The position numbers and the translations under genes were made by a program. Of a stretch of DNA of 64,000 nt, positions 19,553-31,484 are shown piece by piece. The DNA lies in the NCBI RefSeq assembly GCF_019097855.1, contig NZ_JAHRGL010000071.1, positions 124,001 to 188,000 on the forward strand, given 5' to 3'. Within the stretch, counting starts at the first letter, position 1. Every line of letters begins with the position of its first letter. Below the pieces are notes generated by a model. It saw nothing but the letters and a program-made list of their open reading frames with translations, did not search any database and was not told the DNA's origin. The stretch is from Geopseudomonas aromaticivorans. Its GTDB lineage: Bacteria > Pseudomonadota > Gammaproteobacteria > Pseudomonadales > Pseudomonadaceae.

Positions 19553-21010
19553 TCAGAAACCGACGTTCTGCACCAGCGCCAGCAGCGGCTGCGGGTAGAC
19601 GCCGAGCAGCAGGGTCAGACCGGCGACCACCAGCAGCATGATGCCGCCGGCGCGCTGGGCCCACTGCAGCGGCGCGTCGCGGCGCTGCAGGCTGGGCTCG
19701 ACGAGGAACAGGGTGACCATCACCCGCAGGTAGTAGAACACCGCGATGGCGCTGCCGAGGATCAGGGTGCCGAGCAGCCACCACTGCTGGCTTTCGACAC
19801 CGGCGGCGACCACGTAGAACTTGCCGATGAAGCCGGCGGTCAGCGGGATGCCGGCCAGCGACAGCATCATGGTGGCCAGCACCGCGGTCAGGTACGGGCG
19901 GCGCCAGAACAGGCCGCGGTACTCGAACAGCGCGTCACAGTCGCGGCCCTGATAGGGCGTCGACATCAGGGTGATCACGCCGAAGGCGCCGAGGCTGGTC
20001 AGCACGTAGGTGAACAGGTAGACGCCGATGGCCTCGGTGGCGATGCCCTTGCTGGCGATCAGGGCAATCAGCAGGTAACCGAAGTGGGCGATCGACGAGT
20101 AACCGAGCAGGCGCTTGAGGTTGCTCTGCAGCAGCGCCAGCAGGTTGCCGACCAGGATCGAGGCGATCGCCAGCAGGCTCAGCAGGTTGCCCAGCCAGCC
20201 GTCGGCGAAGGCCGGGGAGAGCTGGTACAGGCGCAGCAGCACGGCGAACACGGCGACCTTGCTGGCGGTGGCGAGGAACGCCGACACCGGCGCCGGGGCG
20301 CCCTCGTAGACGTCCGGGGTCCACAGATGGAAGGGCGCCAGCGACAGCTTGAAGGCCAGGCCGATCAGCATCATGCCGACGCCGATCTGCACCAGCTGGG
20401 CCGGTGCGCCAGCGGCCAGCGTGGCACCGATGGCGGTGAAGCTCAGGCTGCCGGATTCGGCGTACAGCAGGGCCATGCCGAACAGCAGGAAGGCGCTGCC
20501 GGCGGCCGACAGCACCATGTACTTGATGCCGGCTTCCAGCGAGCGACGGTTGAAGAAGGCGTAGGCGATCAGGCCGTAGGTCGGTACCGACAGCAGCTCC
20601 AGGCCGATGAACAGGCCAGCCAGGTGCTGGGCGCTGACCAGCACCATACCGCCGGCGCAGGCCAGCAGCATCAGCAGGTACAGCTCCTCGCGGTTGCCCG
20701 GGTAGCCCTTGCCCGACGCCCCGCCCAGGTAGGCGTGGGTCAGGGTCAGGCAGGCCAGGGTGGCGGCGAGGATCACCGCGCTGTAGAAGGCGGCGAAGCT
20801 GTCGATGCGCAGCAGCGGGGTGACCTCCAGCGGCGCCACGCCGAGGGCGGGGATCAGCGACAGCAGGGCCAGGTTGAGGCCGACCACCGAGAGCAGGAAG
20901 GTCTGGCTGTGATTGCGTTTCCAGGCGATCGCCAGCATCACGACGACGGCGGTGGCACCGGTGACCAGCAGCGGCAGCAGGGCGGTCAGGTGTTGAGTAG
21001 TGAATTCCAT
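19553..21010 (-). CDS. nuoN: NADH-quinone oxidoreductase subunit N
   Basis: 485 residues, almost wholly hydrophobic, with about 13-14 membrane helices. It is an antiporter-like proton-channel subunit of complex I (Mrp-type fold). Landmark segments are GLELLSVPTYGLIAYAF, the conserved lysine region KYMVLSAAGSAFLLFG and KRLLGYSSIAHFGYLLIAL. It is the last gene of the nuo operon, eight bases after nuoM, and is followed by a strong terminator. Charged residues inside membrane helices, as expected for proton relay, are present. Confidence 0.97.
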   Translation of the reverse strand: MEFTTQHLTALLPLLVTGATAVVVMLAIAWKRNHSQTFLLSVVGLNLALLSLIPALGVAPLEVTPLLRIDSFAAFYSAVILAATLACLTLTHAYLGGASGKGYPGNREELYLLMLLACAGGMVLVSAQHLAGLFIGLELLSVPTYGLIAYAFFNRRSLEAGIKYMVLSAAGSAFLLFGMALLYAESGSLSFTAIGATLAAGAPAQLVQIGVGMMLIGLAFKLSLAPFHLWTPDVYEGAPAPVSAFLATASKVAVFAVLLRLYQLSPAFADGWLGNLLSLLAIASILVGNLLALLQSNLKRLLGYSSIAHFGYLLIALIASKGIATEAIGVYLFTYVLTSLGAFGVITLMSTPYQGRDCDALFEYRGLFWRRPYLTAVLATMMLSLAGIPLTAGFIGKFYVVAAGVESQQWWLLGTLILGSAIAVFYYLRVMVTLFLVEPSLQRRDAPLQWAQRAGGIMLLVVAGLTLLLGVYPQPLLALVQNVGF

Positions 21011-21018
21011 AGCGCTAA

Positions 21019-22545
21019 TTACCTGGCCTCAAGTTGTGAGAGGGCGGCGCCCAGCCATTGCTGTACGCCCTGCATGCTGGCGGCCGAGGTGTCGAGCACC
21101 GGCTGCGGGTAGACACCCAGCAGGATCAGCAGCACGGCCAGGCCGAGGACCATGACCAGTTCGCGGGCCTTGAGGCCGGGCAGGGCGGTTTCTGCCTTGG
21201 CCTGGCCGAAGTAGGCGCGATGGATCATGCACAGCGAATAGACCGAGCCGAACACCAGGCCGGTGGCGGCCAGCACGGCGATCCACGGCTGGACCTGGAA
21301 GGTGCCGAGCAGGACCAGGATCTCGCCGACGAAGTTGCCGGTGCCGGGCAGGCCCAGCGCCGCGGCGGCGAAGAACAGGCTGATCGCCGGCAGCCACGGC
21401 ATGCGTCCCCAGATGCCGCCCATCGCGCGCAGGTCGCGGGTGTGCAGGCGCTCGTAGAGCTGGCCGCAGAGGATGAACAGCGCCGCGGCGGACAGGCCGT
21501 GGGCGATCATCTGCACCACCGCACCCTGCAGCGCCATCAGGCTGCCGGAGTAGATGGCGATCAGGATGAAGCCCATGTGCGACACGCTGGAGTAGGCCAC
21601 CAGGCGCTTGATGTCGGTCTGCGCGAAGGCCAGCAGGGCGCCGTAGATGATGGCGAACACGCCGAGGCCCATGGCGATCGGCGCGAACTGCGCCGAGGCG
21701 TCAGGGAACAGCGGCAGGCAGAAGCGGATCAGGCCGTAGGCCGCAGTCTTCAGCAGGATACCGGCCAGGTCCACGGAGCCGGCGGTCGGCGCCTGGGCAT
21801 GGGCGTCCGGCAGCCAGGAGTGCAGCGGCACCACCGGAAACTTCACCGCGAAGGCGATGAAGAAGCCGAGCATCAGCAGGTACTCGGTGCCCGACGCCAG
21901 TTCGGTCTGCAGCAGGTCGGCGTAGCCGAAGGTCAGCACGCCGGTCTGGCTGTAGTGGATGAACGCCAGGGCGAGGATCGCCACCAGCATGATCAGGCCG
22001 CTGGCCTGGGTGTAGATGAAGAACTTGGTGGCGGCGGTGATGCGGCTCTTGCCGCTGCTGCCGCTGTGACCCCAGAGCGCGATGAGGAAGTACATCGGCA
22101 CCAGCATCATTTCCCAGAAGAAGAAGAACAGGAACAGGTCGATGGCGAGGAACACGCCGACCACCGCGCCGAGGATCCACAGCAGGTTGAGGTGGAAGAA
22201 GCCGACGCGCTTGGTGATCTCGTTCCACGAGCAGAGCACCGAGAGCACGCCGAGCAGGCCGGTGAGCACGATCATCAGGATCGACAGACCGTCCAGCGCC
22301 AGGTGGATGGAGATGCCGAAGCGCTCGATCCACGGGACCTGGAACTCGCTGGCCCAGGCCGGTGCGGCGCCCGGCGCCGGGGCCAGGCTGAAGTCGGCGG
22401 AGCCCCACAGCCACAGGCCGAGGACCAGCAGCAGGGACATGCTCAGCAGCGCGATCCAGCGCGGCAGGGCGGCGCCGAAGCGCTCGGCCTGCCAGCACAG
22501 CAGGCCGCCGATGAAGGGAATCAGGATTAGCCAGGGCAGAATCAT
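21019..22545 (-). CDS. nuoM: NADH-quinone oxidoreductase subunit M
   Basis: 508 residues with about 14 membrane helices, an antiporter-like proton-pumping subunit of complex I. The key glutamate region [20 protein letters not shown] and the lysine segments [18 protein letters not shown] and [16 protein letters not shown] are intact. It sits between nuoL and nuoN in the standard order, 15 and 8 bases from its neighbours, with no sign of frame damage. Confidence 0.97.
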   Translation of the reverse strand: MILPWLILIPFIGGLLCWQAERFGAALPRWIALLSMSLLLVLGLWLWGSADFSLAPAPGAAPAWASEFQVPWIERFGISIHLALDGLSILMIVLTGLLGVLSVLCSWNEITKRVGFFHLNLLWILGAVVGVFLAIDLFLFFFFWEMMLVPMYFLIALWGHSGSSGKSRITAATKFFIYTQASGLIMLVAILALAFIHYSQTGVLTFGYADLLQTELASGTEYLLMLGFFIAFAVKFPVVPLHSWLPDAHAQAPTAGSVDLAGILLKTAAYGLIRFCLPLFPDASAQFAPIAMGLGVFAIIYGALLAFAQTDIKRLVAYSSVSHMGFILIAIYSGSLMALQGAVVQMIAHGLSAAALFILCGQLYERLHTRDLRAMGGIWGRMPWLPAISLFFAAAALGLPGTGNFVGEILVLLGTFQVQPWIAVLAATGLVFGSVYSLCMIHRAYFGQAKAETALPGLKARELVMVLGLAVLLILLGVYPQPVLDTSAASMQGVQQWLGAALSQLEAR

Positions 22546-22560
22546 GACGGGCCGTTTTCC

Positions 22561-24411
22561 TTAATTCAGAAGCAGAAGAGCAGCGAGCACGAACACGGCC
22601 CCGCCGACGATGGAGGTGGCGTACCAGCGCAGGTTGCCGGTTTCGCTGCGGCGCAGGGCGACGTGGCTACCTCGGGCCAGCAGCGGCAGCAGACCGATGC
22701 TGGCGTCGATGGGATCGCGACCGAGCAGGCGGCAGAGCAGCAGGTAGGGCTGCACGAACAGCTTGTCGTACAGCCAGTCGAAGCCCCAGGCGGCGAACCA
22801 CCAGGCCGACAGGAAGCGACCCGGCGCGCTTTGCGCCACGGCGGTCACCAGGCTGCGCTTGCCGAGGAACAGCAGGGCGGCGAGGACGATGCCGAGGATG
22901 GCGATGGCGCCGGAGACGAGCTCCAGGCTGTGCTGGGCTTCGCCGCCGGCATGACCGACGCTCTGCGGCAGCACGCCGTCCAGTGGCGGGGTGATCAGCG
23001 CGCCGACCACGGTGGACAGCACGATCAGCACCGCCAGCGGCAGGTTGTGGGCAATGCCGTGGCCAGCATGCGCCTCGGTCTTCGCCTCGCCATGGAAGGC
23101 GATGAAGATCAGCCGGAAGGTGTACAGCGAGGTCATGAACGCACCGGCCAGACCGGCGTAGAGCAGGCCGCTGTGACCGCTTGCGAAGGCTTCCCAGAGG
23201 ATCTCGTCCTTGGAGTAGAAGCCGGCGGTGATCAGCGGCAGGGCGGCCAGGGCCGCGCCGCCGACGATGAAGCTGGCATAGGCCAGCGGCAGCTTCTTCC
23301 ACAGGCCGCCCATCTTGAAGATGTTCTGCTCGTGGTGGCAGGCGTGGATCACCGAGCCGGAGGCGAGGAACAGCAGGGCCTTGAAGAAGGCGTGGGTCAT
23401 CAGGTGGAAGATCGCCGCCTCCCAGGCACCGACGCCGAGGGCGAGGAACATGTAGCCGATCTGGCTCATGGTCGAGTAGGCGAGGATGCGCTTGATGTCG
23501 GTCTGCACCAGCGCGGCGAAGCCGGCCAGCACCAGGGTCACGCCGCCGACGATGCCGACCAGCTCGAGGATCTCCGGGGTGAGCAGGAACAGGCCGTTGG
23601 TGCGCGCGATCAGGTAGACGCCGGCGGTGACCATGGTCGCCGCGTGGATCAGCGCCGACACCGGGGTCGGGCCGGCCATGGCGTCGGCCAGCCAGGTCTG
23701 CAGCGGCAGCTGGGCGGACTTGCCGACCGCGCCGCCGAGCAGCATCAGGGTGGCCAGCCACAGCCAGGTGTCGCCCGCCACGTACTTCTGCGGCGCCAGC
23801 ACCAGCAGTTCCTGGATGTTCAGCGTGCCCAGGTTGAGCAGCAGGATGAACAGGCCGATGGCCATGAACACGTCGCCGATGCGGGTGACGATGAAGGCCT
23901 TGAGCGCGGCGTTACCGTTGTTCGGGTTGCTGTAGTAGAAGCCGATCAGCAGGTACGAGCACAGGCCCACGCCTTCCCAGCCGAAGTAGAGGAACAGCAG
24001 GTTGTCGCCGAGCACCAGGAACAGCATGCTGGCGATGAACAGGTTGGTGTAGGCGAAGAAGCGCGAGTAGCCCTCCTCGCCGCGCATGTACCAGCTGGCG
24101 AACAGGTGGATCAGGAAGCCGACGCCGGTGACCACGCCGAGCATGGTGACCGACAGACCGTCCAGATACAGGGTGAAGTTCGGCGCGAAGCCGGCGACGT
24201 TCATCCACTGCCACAGCAGCTGGGTGTACACGCCACCTTCCGGCGGCGCGACGTTGAACTGCCAGATGACCCAGGCGGCGGTGAGCGCCGACAGGCCCAC
24301 CGAGCCGACGCCGATCAGCGCGGCCAGGTTCTCGGACAGACGGCCGCGCGAGAAGGCCAGCAGCAGCCAGCCAAGCAGCGGAAACAGACAGGTGAGGAAT
24401 AGTAGGTTCAT
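22561..24411 (-). CDS. nuoL: NADH-quinone oxidoreductase subunit L
   Basis: 616 residues, the largest antiporter-like subunit of complex I. It has about 14 core helices plus the long C-terminal lateral helix and a final anchoring helix ([16 protein letters not shown]). Conserved segments are [56 protein letters not shown] and [12 protein letters not shown]. It overlaps nuoK by four bases (ATGA), so translation is coupled. It contributes to proton pumping in the distal membrane arm. Confidence 0.98.
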   Translation of the reverse strand: MNLLFLTCLFPLLGWLLLAFSRGRLSENLAALIGVGSVGLSALTAAWVIWQFNVAPPEGGVYTQLLWQWMNVAGFAPNFTLYLDGLSVTMLGVVTGVGFLIHLFASWYMRGEEGYSRFFAYTNLFIASMLFLVLGDNLLFLYFGWEGVGLCSYLLIGFYYSNPNNGNAALKAFIVTRIGDVFMAIGLFILLLNLGTLNIQELLVLAPQKYVAGDTWLWLATLMLLGGAVGKSAQLPLQTWLADAMAGPTPVSALIHAATMVTAGVYLIARTNGLFLLTPEILELVGIVGGVTLVLAGFAALVQTDIKRILAYSTMSQIGYMFLALGVGAWEAAIFHLMTHAFFKALLFLASGSVIHACHHEQNIFKMGGLWKKLPLAYASFIVGGAALAALPLITAGFYSKDEILWEAFASGHSGLLYAGLAGAFMTSLYTFRLIFIAFHGEAKTEAHAGHGIAHNLPLAVLIVLSTVVGALITPPLDGVLPQSVGHAGGEAQHSLELVSGAIAILGIVLAALLFLGKRSLVTAVAQSAPGRFLSAWWFAAWGFDWLYDKLFVQPYLLLCRLLGRDPIDASIGLLPLLARGSHVALRRSETGNLRWYATSIVGGAVFVLAALLLLN

Positions 24412-24716
24412 CCGCGCATCTCGCTGGCAGCGTCGATATCGAGGGTATTGAAGCGGCGATACAGCTGCAGCAGGATCGCCAGGCCGATACTGGCCTCGGC
24501 GGCGGCCAGGGTGATCACCAGAATGAACAGGATCTGGCCGTCAGCCTGGATCCAGCGACTGCCGGCGACCACGAAGGCCAGCGCGCAGGCGTTCATCATG
24601 ATTTCCAGGCTCATCAGCACGAACAGGATGTTGCGCCGCACCATCAGGCCGACCAGGCCGAGGCTGAACAGCACGGCGGCCAGAGCCAGGCCGTGCTCCA
24701 TGGGAATCGCATTCAT
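24408..24716 (-). CDS. nuoK: NADH-quinone oxidoreductase subunit K
   Basis: 102 residues with three membrane helices. The conserved intramembrane glutamates are seen in [15 protein letters not shown] and [18 protein letters not shown]. It is a small core subunit at the junction of the peripheral and membrane arms. The start [10 protein letters not shown] overlaps the nuoJ stop by four bases, and its end overlaps nuoL in the same way. Confidence 0.97.
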   Translation of the reverse strand: MNAIPMEHGLALAAVLFSLGLVGLMVRRNILFVLMSLEIMMNACALAFVVAGSRWIQADGQILFILVITLAAAEASIGLAILLQLYRRFNTLDIDAASEMRG

Positions 24717-25222
24717 GCGGTGGGCTCCTTGGCTTCGTGGCGGCCGAGGTGGTAGGCGGCGACCAGGGCTGCCAGCAGCAGCATGGACGCCAGCTCCACC
24801 GCCAGCAGGTAGGGACCGTACAGGTGGGTGCCGACGGCCTTGGCGTCGATGGTCGACAGGCCGATGGCGGCACCGCTGGAGTTGCCCAGCAGCACATACA
24901 GCAGCAGGGCCAGCATGGCCGCGGAGAGCAGCCCCGGACCGATCCACACGCCGGGGGTGAGCCACTGGCGTTCCTGATCGGCGGTGGCCGGGCCGAGGTT
25001 GAGCATCATCACCACGAACACGAACAGCACCATGATGGCGCCGGCGTAGACGATGATCTCCAGCACGCCGGCGAACGGCGCGCCGAGGCTGAAGAAGGTC
25101 ATCGACACGGCCAGCAGCGAAACCACCAGGTAGAGCAGGGCGTGCACCGGGTTGGTGTGGGTGATCACCCGCAGGGTGGACGCCACGGCCACCCCGGCGG
25201 CGAAATAGAAGGCGAATTCCAT
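24713..25222 (-). CDS. nuoJ: NADH-quinone oxidoreductase subunit J
   Basis: 169 residues with five membrane helices. The hallmark helix with the pi-bulge, [20 protein letters not shown], is present near residue 55. NuoJ is a core membrane subunit that takes part in coupling quinone reduction to proton movement. It begins 14 bases after nuoI with [15 protein letters not shown] and overlaps nuoK by four bases. Confidence 0.97.
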   Translation of the reverse strand: MEFAFYFAAGVAVASTLRVITHTNPVHALLYLVVSLLAVSMTFFSLGAPFAGVLEIIVYAGAIMVLFVFVVMMLNLGPATADQERQWLTPGVWIGPGLLSAAMLALLLYVLLGNSSGAAIGLSTIDAKAVGTHLYGPYLLAVELASMLLLAALVAAYHLGRHEAKEPTA

Positions 25223-25236
25223 CTTTCTTCCGTCCT

Positions 25237-25785
25237 TTAAGGCAGCAGGCCTTTCACGTTGATCGGCTCGGCCTCGTTCTGCGCGGCGCCTTTCGGCTTG
25301 CCGGCAACAGCCATGCCGGCGACGCGGTAGAAGTTGTACTCCGGGTTCTTGCCCGGGCCCGAGATCAGCAGGTCTTCCTTCTCGTAGACCAGATCCTGGC
25401 GCTTGTACTCGGCCATCTCGAAGTCCGGGGTGAGCTGGATCGCGGTGGTCGGGCAGGCTTCCTCGCACATGCCGCAGAAGATGCAGCGCGAGAAGTTGAT
25501 GCGGAAGAACTCCGGATACCAGCGCCCGTCGTCCTTCTCGGCCTTCTGCAGCGAGATGCAGCCCACCGGGCAGGCCACCGCGCACAGGTTGCAGGCCACG
25601 CAGCGCTCCTCGCCGTCGGGGTCGCGGGTCAGCACGATGCGGCCGCGATAGCGCGGCGGCAGGTACACGGGCTCTTCCGGATACTGCAGGGTGTCGCGCT
25701 TGCGGAAGGCGTGGGAAAACACCATCACCAGGCTGCGCAGTTGGGTCCAGGTGCCGTAAAGCACCTCGCCAATGTATTTGAACAT
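25237..25785 (-). CDS. nuoI: NADH-quinone oxidoreductase subunit I (ferredoxin-type)
   Basis: 182 residues with two [4Fe-4S] motifs: [16 protein letters not shown] and [16 protein letters not shown]. These carry clusters N6a and N6b, which pass electrons toward NuoB and the quinone site. An N-terminal amphipathic helix lies on the membrane arm. The protein ends with a pseudomonad-type tail ([13 protein letters not shown]). It sits between nuoH and nuoJ in the usual order. Confidence 0.97.
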   Translation of the reverse strand: MFKYIGEVLYGTWTQLRSLVMVFSHAFRKRDTLQYPEEPVYLPPRYRGRIVLTRDPDGEERCVACNLCAVACPVGCISLQKAEKDDGRWYPEFFRINFSRCIFCGMCEEACPTTAIQLTPDFEMAEYKRQDLVYEKEDLLISGPGKNPEYNFYRVAGMAVAGKPKGAAQNEAEPINVKGLLP

Positions 25786-25796
25786 CGTCTTTCTCC

Positions 25797-26786
25797 TTAC
25801 TGGGCAGCCAGCACCAGGGTGGCGGTCACCAGCAGGTTGAGCAGGGTCAGCGGCAGGCAGAACTTCCAGCCGAAGGCCATCATCTGGTCATAGCGTGGGC
25901 GCGGGAGGGAGGCGCGCAGCAGGATGAACAGCATGATGAAGAAGGCGGTCTTCAGGGCGAACCAGATGAACGACAGCTGCGGCAGGATGCCGAACGGGCC
26001 GTGCCAGCCGCCGAAGAACAGGGTCACCAGCAGCGCCGACACCAGCACGATGCCGATGTACTCGCCGACGAAGAACATGCCCCACTTCATCCCCGCGTAC
26101 TCGATGTGGTAGCCGTCGGCCAGCTCCTGCTCGGCCTCCGGCTGGTCGAACGGGTGACGGTGGGTCACCGCGACGCCAGCGATGAAGAAGGTGCAGAAGC
26201 CGAAGAACTGCGGAATGATGAACCACAGGTTCTGCGCCTGGTAGTCGACGATGTCGCGCATGTTGAACGAGCCGACCTGGGCGACGATGCCCATCAGCGA
26301 CAGGCCGAGGAACACCTCGTAGGACAGCGTCTGCGCCGAGGCGCGCAGGGCGCCGAGCAGGGCGAACTTGTTGTTGCTCGACCAGCCGGCGAACAGCACC
26401 GCGTACACGGTCAGGCCGGCCATGGCGAAGAAGAACAGCAGGCCGATGTTCAGGTCGGCCACGCCCCAGGTCTCGGTCACCGGGATCACCGAGAAGCCGA
26501 TCAGCAGCGCACTCATGGCGACGATCGGCGCCAGGGTGAAGATCAGCTTGTCGGCGAACGGCGGGGTCCAGTCCTCCTTGAAGAACATCTTCAGCATGTC
26601 CGCGGCAATCTGGAACATGCCGTAGGGCCCGACTCGATTGGGACCGTGGCGATCCTGCCAGAGGCCGAGCAGGCGGCGCTCGACGAAGCTGAGCAGGGCG
26701 CCGCAGACCACCACGGCCAGCAGGATGACGATGGCCTTGAGCACGGCGACGATCGCCGCGATCACTTCCGGTGTGAACCAGCTCAT
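25797..26786 (-). CDS. nuoH: NADH-quinone oxidoreductase subunit H
   Basis: 329 residues with eight membrane helices. It forms part of the ubiquinone chamber with NuoB and NuoD. Conserved pieces are [20 protein letters not shown], a quinone-site loop, plus [19 protein letters not shown] and [14 protein letters not shown]. The frame runs open far upstream through nuoG, but [14 protein letters not shown] is the real start, four bases into the end of nuoG. Confidence 0.97.
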   Translation of the reverse strand: MSWFTPEVIAAIVAVLKAIVILLAVVVCGALLSFVERRLLGLWQDRHGPNRVGPYGMFQIAADMLKMFFKEDWTPPFADKLIFTLAPIVAMSALLIGFSVIPVTETWGVADLNIGLLFFFAMAGLTVYAVLFAGWSSNNKFALLGALRASAQTLSYEVFLGLSLMGIVAQVGSFNMRDIVDYQAQNLWFIIPQFFGFCTFFIAGVAVTHRHPFDQPEAEQELADGYHIEYAGMKWGMFFVGEYIGIVLVSALLVTLFFGGWHGPFGILPQLSFIWFALKTAFFIMLFILLRASLPRPRYDQMMAFGWKFCLPLTLLNLLVTATLVLAAQ

Positions 26787-29491
26787 TGCGCAACCTCCTG
26801 CAGGGCTTCGGCGAACAGCTTGCCGGTCAGCGGCGGGATGCCGTCGAAGCCGCTGGGCAGGCCGAGCAGACCGCTGGCCAGCTCCGCGTCGACGCGCAGC
26901 GGCAGGCGCAGGGTCTGCCCGCCGAGGGTGAAGCCGAGCAGGGCGCCGTCGTTGAGGCCCAGGCGCGCGGCATCCTCGCTGCCGAGGGCGACGTAGGCAG
27001 CCTGGATGCGCTCCTGCACCGGCGCGGCGCGCGAGGAGGTCTCGTCGCTGCCGAAGATGTGGTGCAGGGCGACGACCTGCCAGCGACCGGCAGCGCCGAC
27101 CTGGGCCGCCGGGACGGCGAACCAGTCGAGGCGATCGGCCGGGGCGTCGAACAGGCGCACGCCCGGATCGCCGGCGCGCAGGTGGCCGCCGACTTCGTCC
27201 TGGAACTTGTTCCAGGCCTGCGGCGAGTTCCAGCCCGGCGACCAGGCGAAGGGGATCTGCTGACGGTCTTCGACGCTGCCCGAGTAGCCTTCCATGGAGA
27301 AGGCGAAGGCGCTGTCCTGGTCCTGCGGCTGGCGCGGCTCGTGCACGCTGATGTTGGCGCGCATCGAGGTGCGGCCGCTGTAGCGCAGCGGTTCGCGGGC
27401 CAGCTTGAGGCCCTTGATGCGGAACGCGGCGGTCGGCGCGGCGTCCTTGATGCCGGCCAGCTCCGGCTGCACGGCGGCGCAGGCGGCGGTGACTTGGTCC
27501 AGCTGGGTCCAGTCGACCGGCTGGCCCTGCAGGGTGCTGTGCAGGGCGTGCAGCCAGCGCCAGCCCTCGCGCACCAGGTTGTCGGCGTTGTAGTAACTGG
27601 CGTCGAACACCTGGAAGAAGCGCTGGGCGCGGCCTTCCTGGCTGACCAGGGTGCCGTCGCCTTCGGCGAAGCTGGCCGCCGGCAACACCAGCTGGGCGCG
27701 GGCGCTGGTAGCGGTGTGCTGGTGGTCGGCAACGATCAGCACCTTGGCGGCGTTGAGTGCGGCGTCCACCTTGGCCTGCTCGGCGCGGCGGTAGAGGTCG
27801 TTCTCCAGCACCACCAGGGCATCGGCCTGGCCGGAAGTCAGGGCGTCCAGCGCGGCGTCGAGCGACTCGCCACCGAGCAGGGTCAGGCCGAGGCTGTTGG
27901 CCTCGCTGGCGACCAGGCTGATGCCGGCGTTCTTCTCGCGCTGCTTGAGGGCCTTGGCGATGTTGCCGGCAGCCTCGAGCAGTGCCTTGGAGTTCAGCGA
28001 AGCGCCGGCGACGATCAGCGGGCGCTGGCCGGCCAGCAGGGCGGCGGCGATGCGCGCGGCGAGGGCAGCGGCTTCGGCGTCGAGGCCGGCCACGGCCGGG
28101 GCGCTCGGGTCGATGGCGTGGGCCACGGCGAAGCCGAGGCGGGCCAGATCGTCCGGCGCGGCGTGCACGCACTCCTCGGCGGCGTCATCCAGGCGGGTGC
28201 TGGTGACGCTGGCGATGAACAGCGGGTTGCGCGCCTTCTGGGCGACGTTCTGCACGGCCAGCTGGTGCCACTCGGGGATGCGCGCCGCGGCGGCGATCTC
28301 GGTGGCCTTGCCCTTGGTCGCCTGGCGCAGGGCCAGGGCGATGCGCGGGGCGGTCTGGGTGAGGTCCTCGCCGAGCACGAACACGGCGTCGAAGTCCTCG
28401 AGTTCGCGCAGCGACGGCGTCGGCAGCGGGCCGTTGTCCAGCAGCTGGCGGATCAGGCGCAGGTTTTCCAGCTCGCTGGCGGCGATGCCGCTGTAGAAGT
28501 TGCCGGCGCCGACCAGTTCGCGCAGGGCGAAGTTGCTTTCCAGGCTGGCGCGCGGCGAACCGATGCCGATCACCTTCTTGCCCTTGAGCAGTTCGGCGGC
28601 CTGGTCCAGCGCAGCGTCGATGCCCAGCGTGGCGTTGCCCAGCAGCGGCTGGCGTGGACGGTCGCTGCGGTTGACGTAGCCGTAGCCGAAGCGGCCGCGG
28701 TCGCACAGGAAGTAGTGGTTCACCGCGCCGTTGAAGCGGTTCTCGATGCGGCGGATCTCGCCGTAGCGCTCGCCCGGGCTGGTGTTGCAGCCGACGCTGC
28801 ACTGCTGGCAGATGCTCGGCGCGAACTGCATGTCCCACTTGCGGTTGTAGCGCTCGGAGTGGGTCTTGTCGGTGAACACGCCGGTCGGGCAGACCTCGAC
28901 CAAGTTGCCGGAGAACTCGCTCTCCAGCACGCCGTCCTCGACGCGGCCGAAGTAGACGTTGTCGTGGGCGCCGTAGACGCCCAGGTCCTCACCGCCGGCG
29001 TAGTCCTTGTAGTAGCGCACGCAGCGGTAGCAGGCGATGCAGCGGTTCATCTCGTGGGCGATGAACGGGCCAAGCTCCTGGTTCTGGTGGGTGCGCTTGG
29101 TGAAGCGGTAGCGGCGCTTGTTGTGGCCGGTCATCACCGTCATGTCCTGCAGGTGACAGTGGCCGCCTTCCTCGCACACCGGGCAGTCGTGCGGGTGGTT
29201 GGTCATCAGCCATTCGACGACGCTTTCGCGGAACTGCTTGGCTTCCTCGTCGTCGATGGAGATCCAGGTCTTGTCGCTGGCGGGCGTCATGCAGGACATG
29301 ACGATGCGCCCGCGGGTGTCGTTCTCGTCGTTGTACTGCTTCACCGCGCACTGGCGGCAGGCACCGACGCTGCCCAGCGCCGGGTGCCAGCAGAAGTAGG
29401 GAATGTCGAGACCGAGGGACAGACAGGCCTGCAACAGGTTGTCTGAGCCGTCGACGTCGTACGAATTGCCGTCTACGTGGATGGTGGCCAT
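26783..29491 (-). CDS. nuoG: NADH-quinone oxidoreductase subunit G
   Basis: 902 residues. The N-terminal [2Fe-2S] ferredoxin domain contains [20 protein letters not shown], followed by the His-Cys cluster region ([19 protein letters not shown]), the 4Fe-4S motifs [11 protein letters not shown] and CPTGVF, and the extra gammaproteobacterial N7 site ([15 protein letters not shown]). The C-terminal two thirds is a molybdopterin-oxidoreductase-like fold without cofactor. It passes electrons from NuoF toward NuoI. It lies 148 bases downstream of nuoF, the largest gap in the operon. Confidence 0.97.
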   Translation of the reverse strand: MATIHVDGNSYDVDGSDNLLQACLSLGLDIPYFCWHPALGSVGACRQCAVKQYNDENDTRGRIVMSCMTPASDKTWISIDDEEAKQFRESVVEWLMTNHPHDCPVCEEGGHCHLQDMTVMTGHNKRRYRFTKRTHQNQELGPFIAHEMNRCIACYRCVRYYKDYAGGEDLGVYGAHDNVYFGRVEDGVLESEFSGNLVEVCPTGVFTDKTHSERYNRKWDMQFAPSICQQCSVGCNTSPGERYGEIRRIENRFNGAVNHYFLCDRGRFGYGYVNRSDRPRQPLLGNATLGIDAALDQAAELLKGKKVIGIGSPRASLESNFALRELVGAGNFYSGIAASELENLRLIRQLLDNGPLPTPSLRELEDFDAVFVLGEDLTQTAPRIALALRQATKGKATEIAAAARIPEWHQLAVQNVAQKARNPLFIASVTSTRLDDAAEECVHAAPDDLARLGFAVAHAIDPSAPAVAGLDAEAAALAARIAAALLAGQRPLIVAGASLNSKALLEAAGNIAKALKQREKNAGISLVASEANSLGLTLLGGESLDAALDALTSGQADALVVLENDLYRRAEQAKVDAALNAAKVLIVADHQHTATSARAQLVLPAASFAEGDGTLVSQEGRAQRFFQVFDASYYNADNLVREGWRWLHALHSTLQGQPVDWTQLDQVTAACAAVQPELAGIKDAAPTAAFRIKGLKLAREPLRYSGRTSMRANISVHEPRQPQDQDSAFAFSMEGYSGSVEDRQQIPFAWSPGWNSPQAWNKFQDEVGGHLRAGDPGVRLFDAPADRLDWFAVPAAQVGAAGRWQVVALHHIFGSDETSSRAAPVQERIQAAYVALGSEDAARLGLNDGALLGFTLGGQTLRLPLRVDAELASGLLGLPSGFDGIPPLTGKLFAEALQEVAQ

Positions 29492-29546
29492 GGTTCAGGT
29501 TTCTTCTTTGCCCGCTCGCGCGGACTGGCTAATGGAATTCCGTGGT

Positions 29547-29570
29547 GCCTCGCGCCCGTGGGCGGGAGGC
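29547..29570 (-). other. Intercistronic hairpin in the nuoF-nuoG gap
   Basis: GCCTC-G-CGCCC, a two-base loop, then GGGCG-G-GAGGC: an 11-bp stem with one mismatch in the 148-base spacer. It has no U run, so it is not a classical terminator. An RNA stability or processing role is possible. Confidence 0.45.
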
Positions 29571-29639
29571 GCCGGGGGCGGGGAAATGCGCGTACTGCAC
29601 AACATCCCGCTTCCCGGCTCCGATCCGTGTGGCGGCGCC

Positions 29640-30992
29640 TCAGGCGCCCGCTATCTGTACCGCTGCGCCGCGCGGCGCACTGCCCGGGGCCACGCCGGCC
29701 TCGAACTCGGCGCGGAAGTACTTGATCGCGCTGCCCAGCGGCTCCACCGCACCCGGTGCATGGGCACAGAAGGTGCGGCCGGGGCCGAGGAAGTTGACCA
29801 GCCCCAGCAGGGTCTCGATGTCCTCGGCGCTGCCCTGGCCGCGCTCCAGCGCGCGGAGCATCTTCACGCTCCACGGCAGGCCGTCGCGGCACGGGGTGCA
29901 CCAGCCGCAGGATTCGCGGGCGAAGAACTCTTCCATGTTGCGCAGCAGCGAGACCATGTTGACGGTGTGGTCGACGGCCAGGGCCAGACCGGTACCCATG
30001 CGGGTGCCGACCTTGCCGATGCCGGCGCTGTGCATCGACGCCGACAGGTGTTCGGGCAGCAGGAAGCCGGTGCCGGCGCCGCCGGGCTGCCAGCACTTGA
30101 GCTGGTAGCCGTCGCGCATGCCGCCGGCGTAGTCCTCGAACAGCTCCTGGGCGGTGATGCCGAACGGCAGCTCCCAGATGCCGGGATTCTTCACCTTGCC
30201 GGAGAAGCCCATCAGCTTGGTGCCGTGGTCGCCGCTACCTTCGCGAGCGAGGGAGTGGTACCACTTGACGCCGTTGCCGATGATCGCCGGCACGTTGCAC
30301 AGCGATTCGACGTTGTTGACGCAGGTCGGCTTGCCCCACACGCCGACCGCCGCCGGAAACGGCGGCTTGGCCCGCGGGTTGGCGCGGCGGCCTTCCAGCG
30401 AGTTGATCAGCGCGGTTTCCTCGCCGCAGATGTAGCGCCCGGCGCCGGTGTGCACGAACAACTCGAAGTCGAAGCCTGAGCCGAGGATGTTCTTGCCCAG
30501 CAGGCCGGCGGCCTTGGCTTCCTCGATGGCGCGGTTGAGGTTGGCGGCGGCGTCGACGTACTCGCCGCGCAGGAAGATGTAGCCGCGATAGGCCTTGAGC
30601 GCGCGCGCGCTGATCAGCATGCCCTCGATCAGCAGGTGCGGCAGCTGCTCCATCAGCAGGCGGTCCTTCCAGGTGTTGGGCTCCATCTCGTCCGCGTTGC
30701 ACAGCAGGTAGCGGGTCTTGATGGACTCGTCGGCCGGCATCAGGCTCCACTTCACCCCGGTGGGGAAGCCGGCGCCGCCGCGGCCCTTGAGGCCGGACTC
30801 CTTGACCTCGTGGACGATGTCCGCCTCGGCCATGTCCTTGAGCGCCTTGCGCGCGGCGGCGTAGCCGTCCTTGCGCTGGTATTCGTCGAGCCACACCGGC
30901 TGGGCGTCGTCGCGCAGGCGCCAGGTCAGCGGGTGGGTTTCCGGCGTGCGGGCGACGGTGTTGAGCGGACCGATGGAGGTCAGGGTCTTCAT
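29640..30992 (-). CDS. nuoF: NADH-quinone oxidoreductase subunit F (NADH-binding)
   Basis: 450 residues. It holds the NADH and FMN sites ([17 protein letters not shown] and [13 protein letters not shown]) and the [4Fe-4S] cluster N3 ([12 protein letters not shown], with a further Cys in RTFCAHA). It starts electron transfer by oxidising NADH. The start [16 protein letters not shown] overlaps the nuoE stop by four bases. The last 20 or so residues ([16 protein letters not shown]) are variable in the family. The gene is followed by a 148-base gap before nuoG. Confidence 0.97.
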   Translation of the reverse strand: MKTLTSIGPLNTVARTPETHPLTWRLRDDAQPVWLDEYQRKDGYAAARKALKDMAEADIVHEVKESGLKGRGGAGFPTGVKWSLMPADESIKTRYLLCNADEMEPNTWKDRLLMEQLPHLLIEGMLISARALKAYRGYIFLRGEYVDAAANLNRAIEEAKAAGLLGKNILGSGFDFELFVHTGAGRYICGEETALINSLEGRRANPRAKPPFPAAVGVWGKPTCVNNVESLCNVPAIIGNGVKWYHSLAREGSGDHGTKLMGFSGKVKNPGIWELPFGITAQELFEDYAGGMRDGYQLKCWQPGGAGTGFLLPEHLSASMHSAGIGKVGTRMGTGLALAVDHTVNMVSLLRNMEEFFARESCGWCTPCRDGLPWSVKMLRALERGQGSAEDIETLLGLVNFLGPGRTFCAHAPGAVEPLGSAIKYFRAEFEAGVAPGSAPRGAAVQIAGA

Positions 30993-31483
30993 GCGTAGTC
31001 CTCCAGCAGCTGGCCGACGGTAGCGGCGCTGACGTTGCCGAAGGTGTCGTCGTCGATCATCAGCGCCGGCGCCTTGTCGCAGTTGCCCAGGCAGCACACG
31101 GGCAGCAGGGTGAAGCGATTGTCGGCGGTGGTCTGGCCGGGGGCGATGCCCAGCTGCTGCTGGATGGCGCCGAGCACCGACTCGTGGCCGCCGATGAAGC
31201 AGGTCATGCTGTCGCAGACGCGGATGATGTGGCGACCGACCGGCTGGCGGAAGATCTGGCTGTAGAAGGTGGCCACGCCCTCGACGTCGCTCGCCGGGAT
31301 GCCGAGCACCGCGGCAATCGCGTGGATGGCGCCGTCCGGCACCCAGCCGCGCTGCTTCTGGACGATCTTCAGCGCTTCGATGGACGCCGCGCGCGGGTCC
31401 TCGTAGTGGTGCATTTCGTGCTCGATGGCCGAGCGCTCGGTCTCGCTGAGGGCGAAACGGTCAGTCTGGATAAGGGTGCTCAT
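30989..31483 (-). CDS. nuoE: NADH-quinone oxidoreductase subunit E
   Basis: 164 residues of the thioredoxin-like [2Fe-2S] family (cluster N1a). The ligands are C in RVCDSMTCF and C in [14 protein letters not shown]. It forms the NADH-dehydrogenase module with NuoF and NuoG. It begins one base after the nuoCD stop and overlaps nuoF by four bases. Confidence 0.97.
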   Translation of the reverse strand: MSTLIQTDRFALSETERSAIEHEMHHYEDPRAASIEALKIVQKQRGWVPDGAIHAIAAVLGIPASDVEGVATFYSQIFRQPVGRHIIRVCDSMTCFIGGHESVLGAIQQQLGIAPGQTTADNRFTLLPVCCLGNCDKAPALMIDDDTFGNVSAATVGQLLEDYA

Positions 31484-31484
31484 A

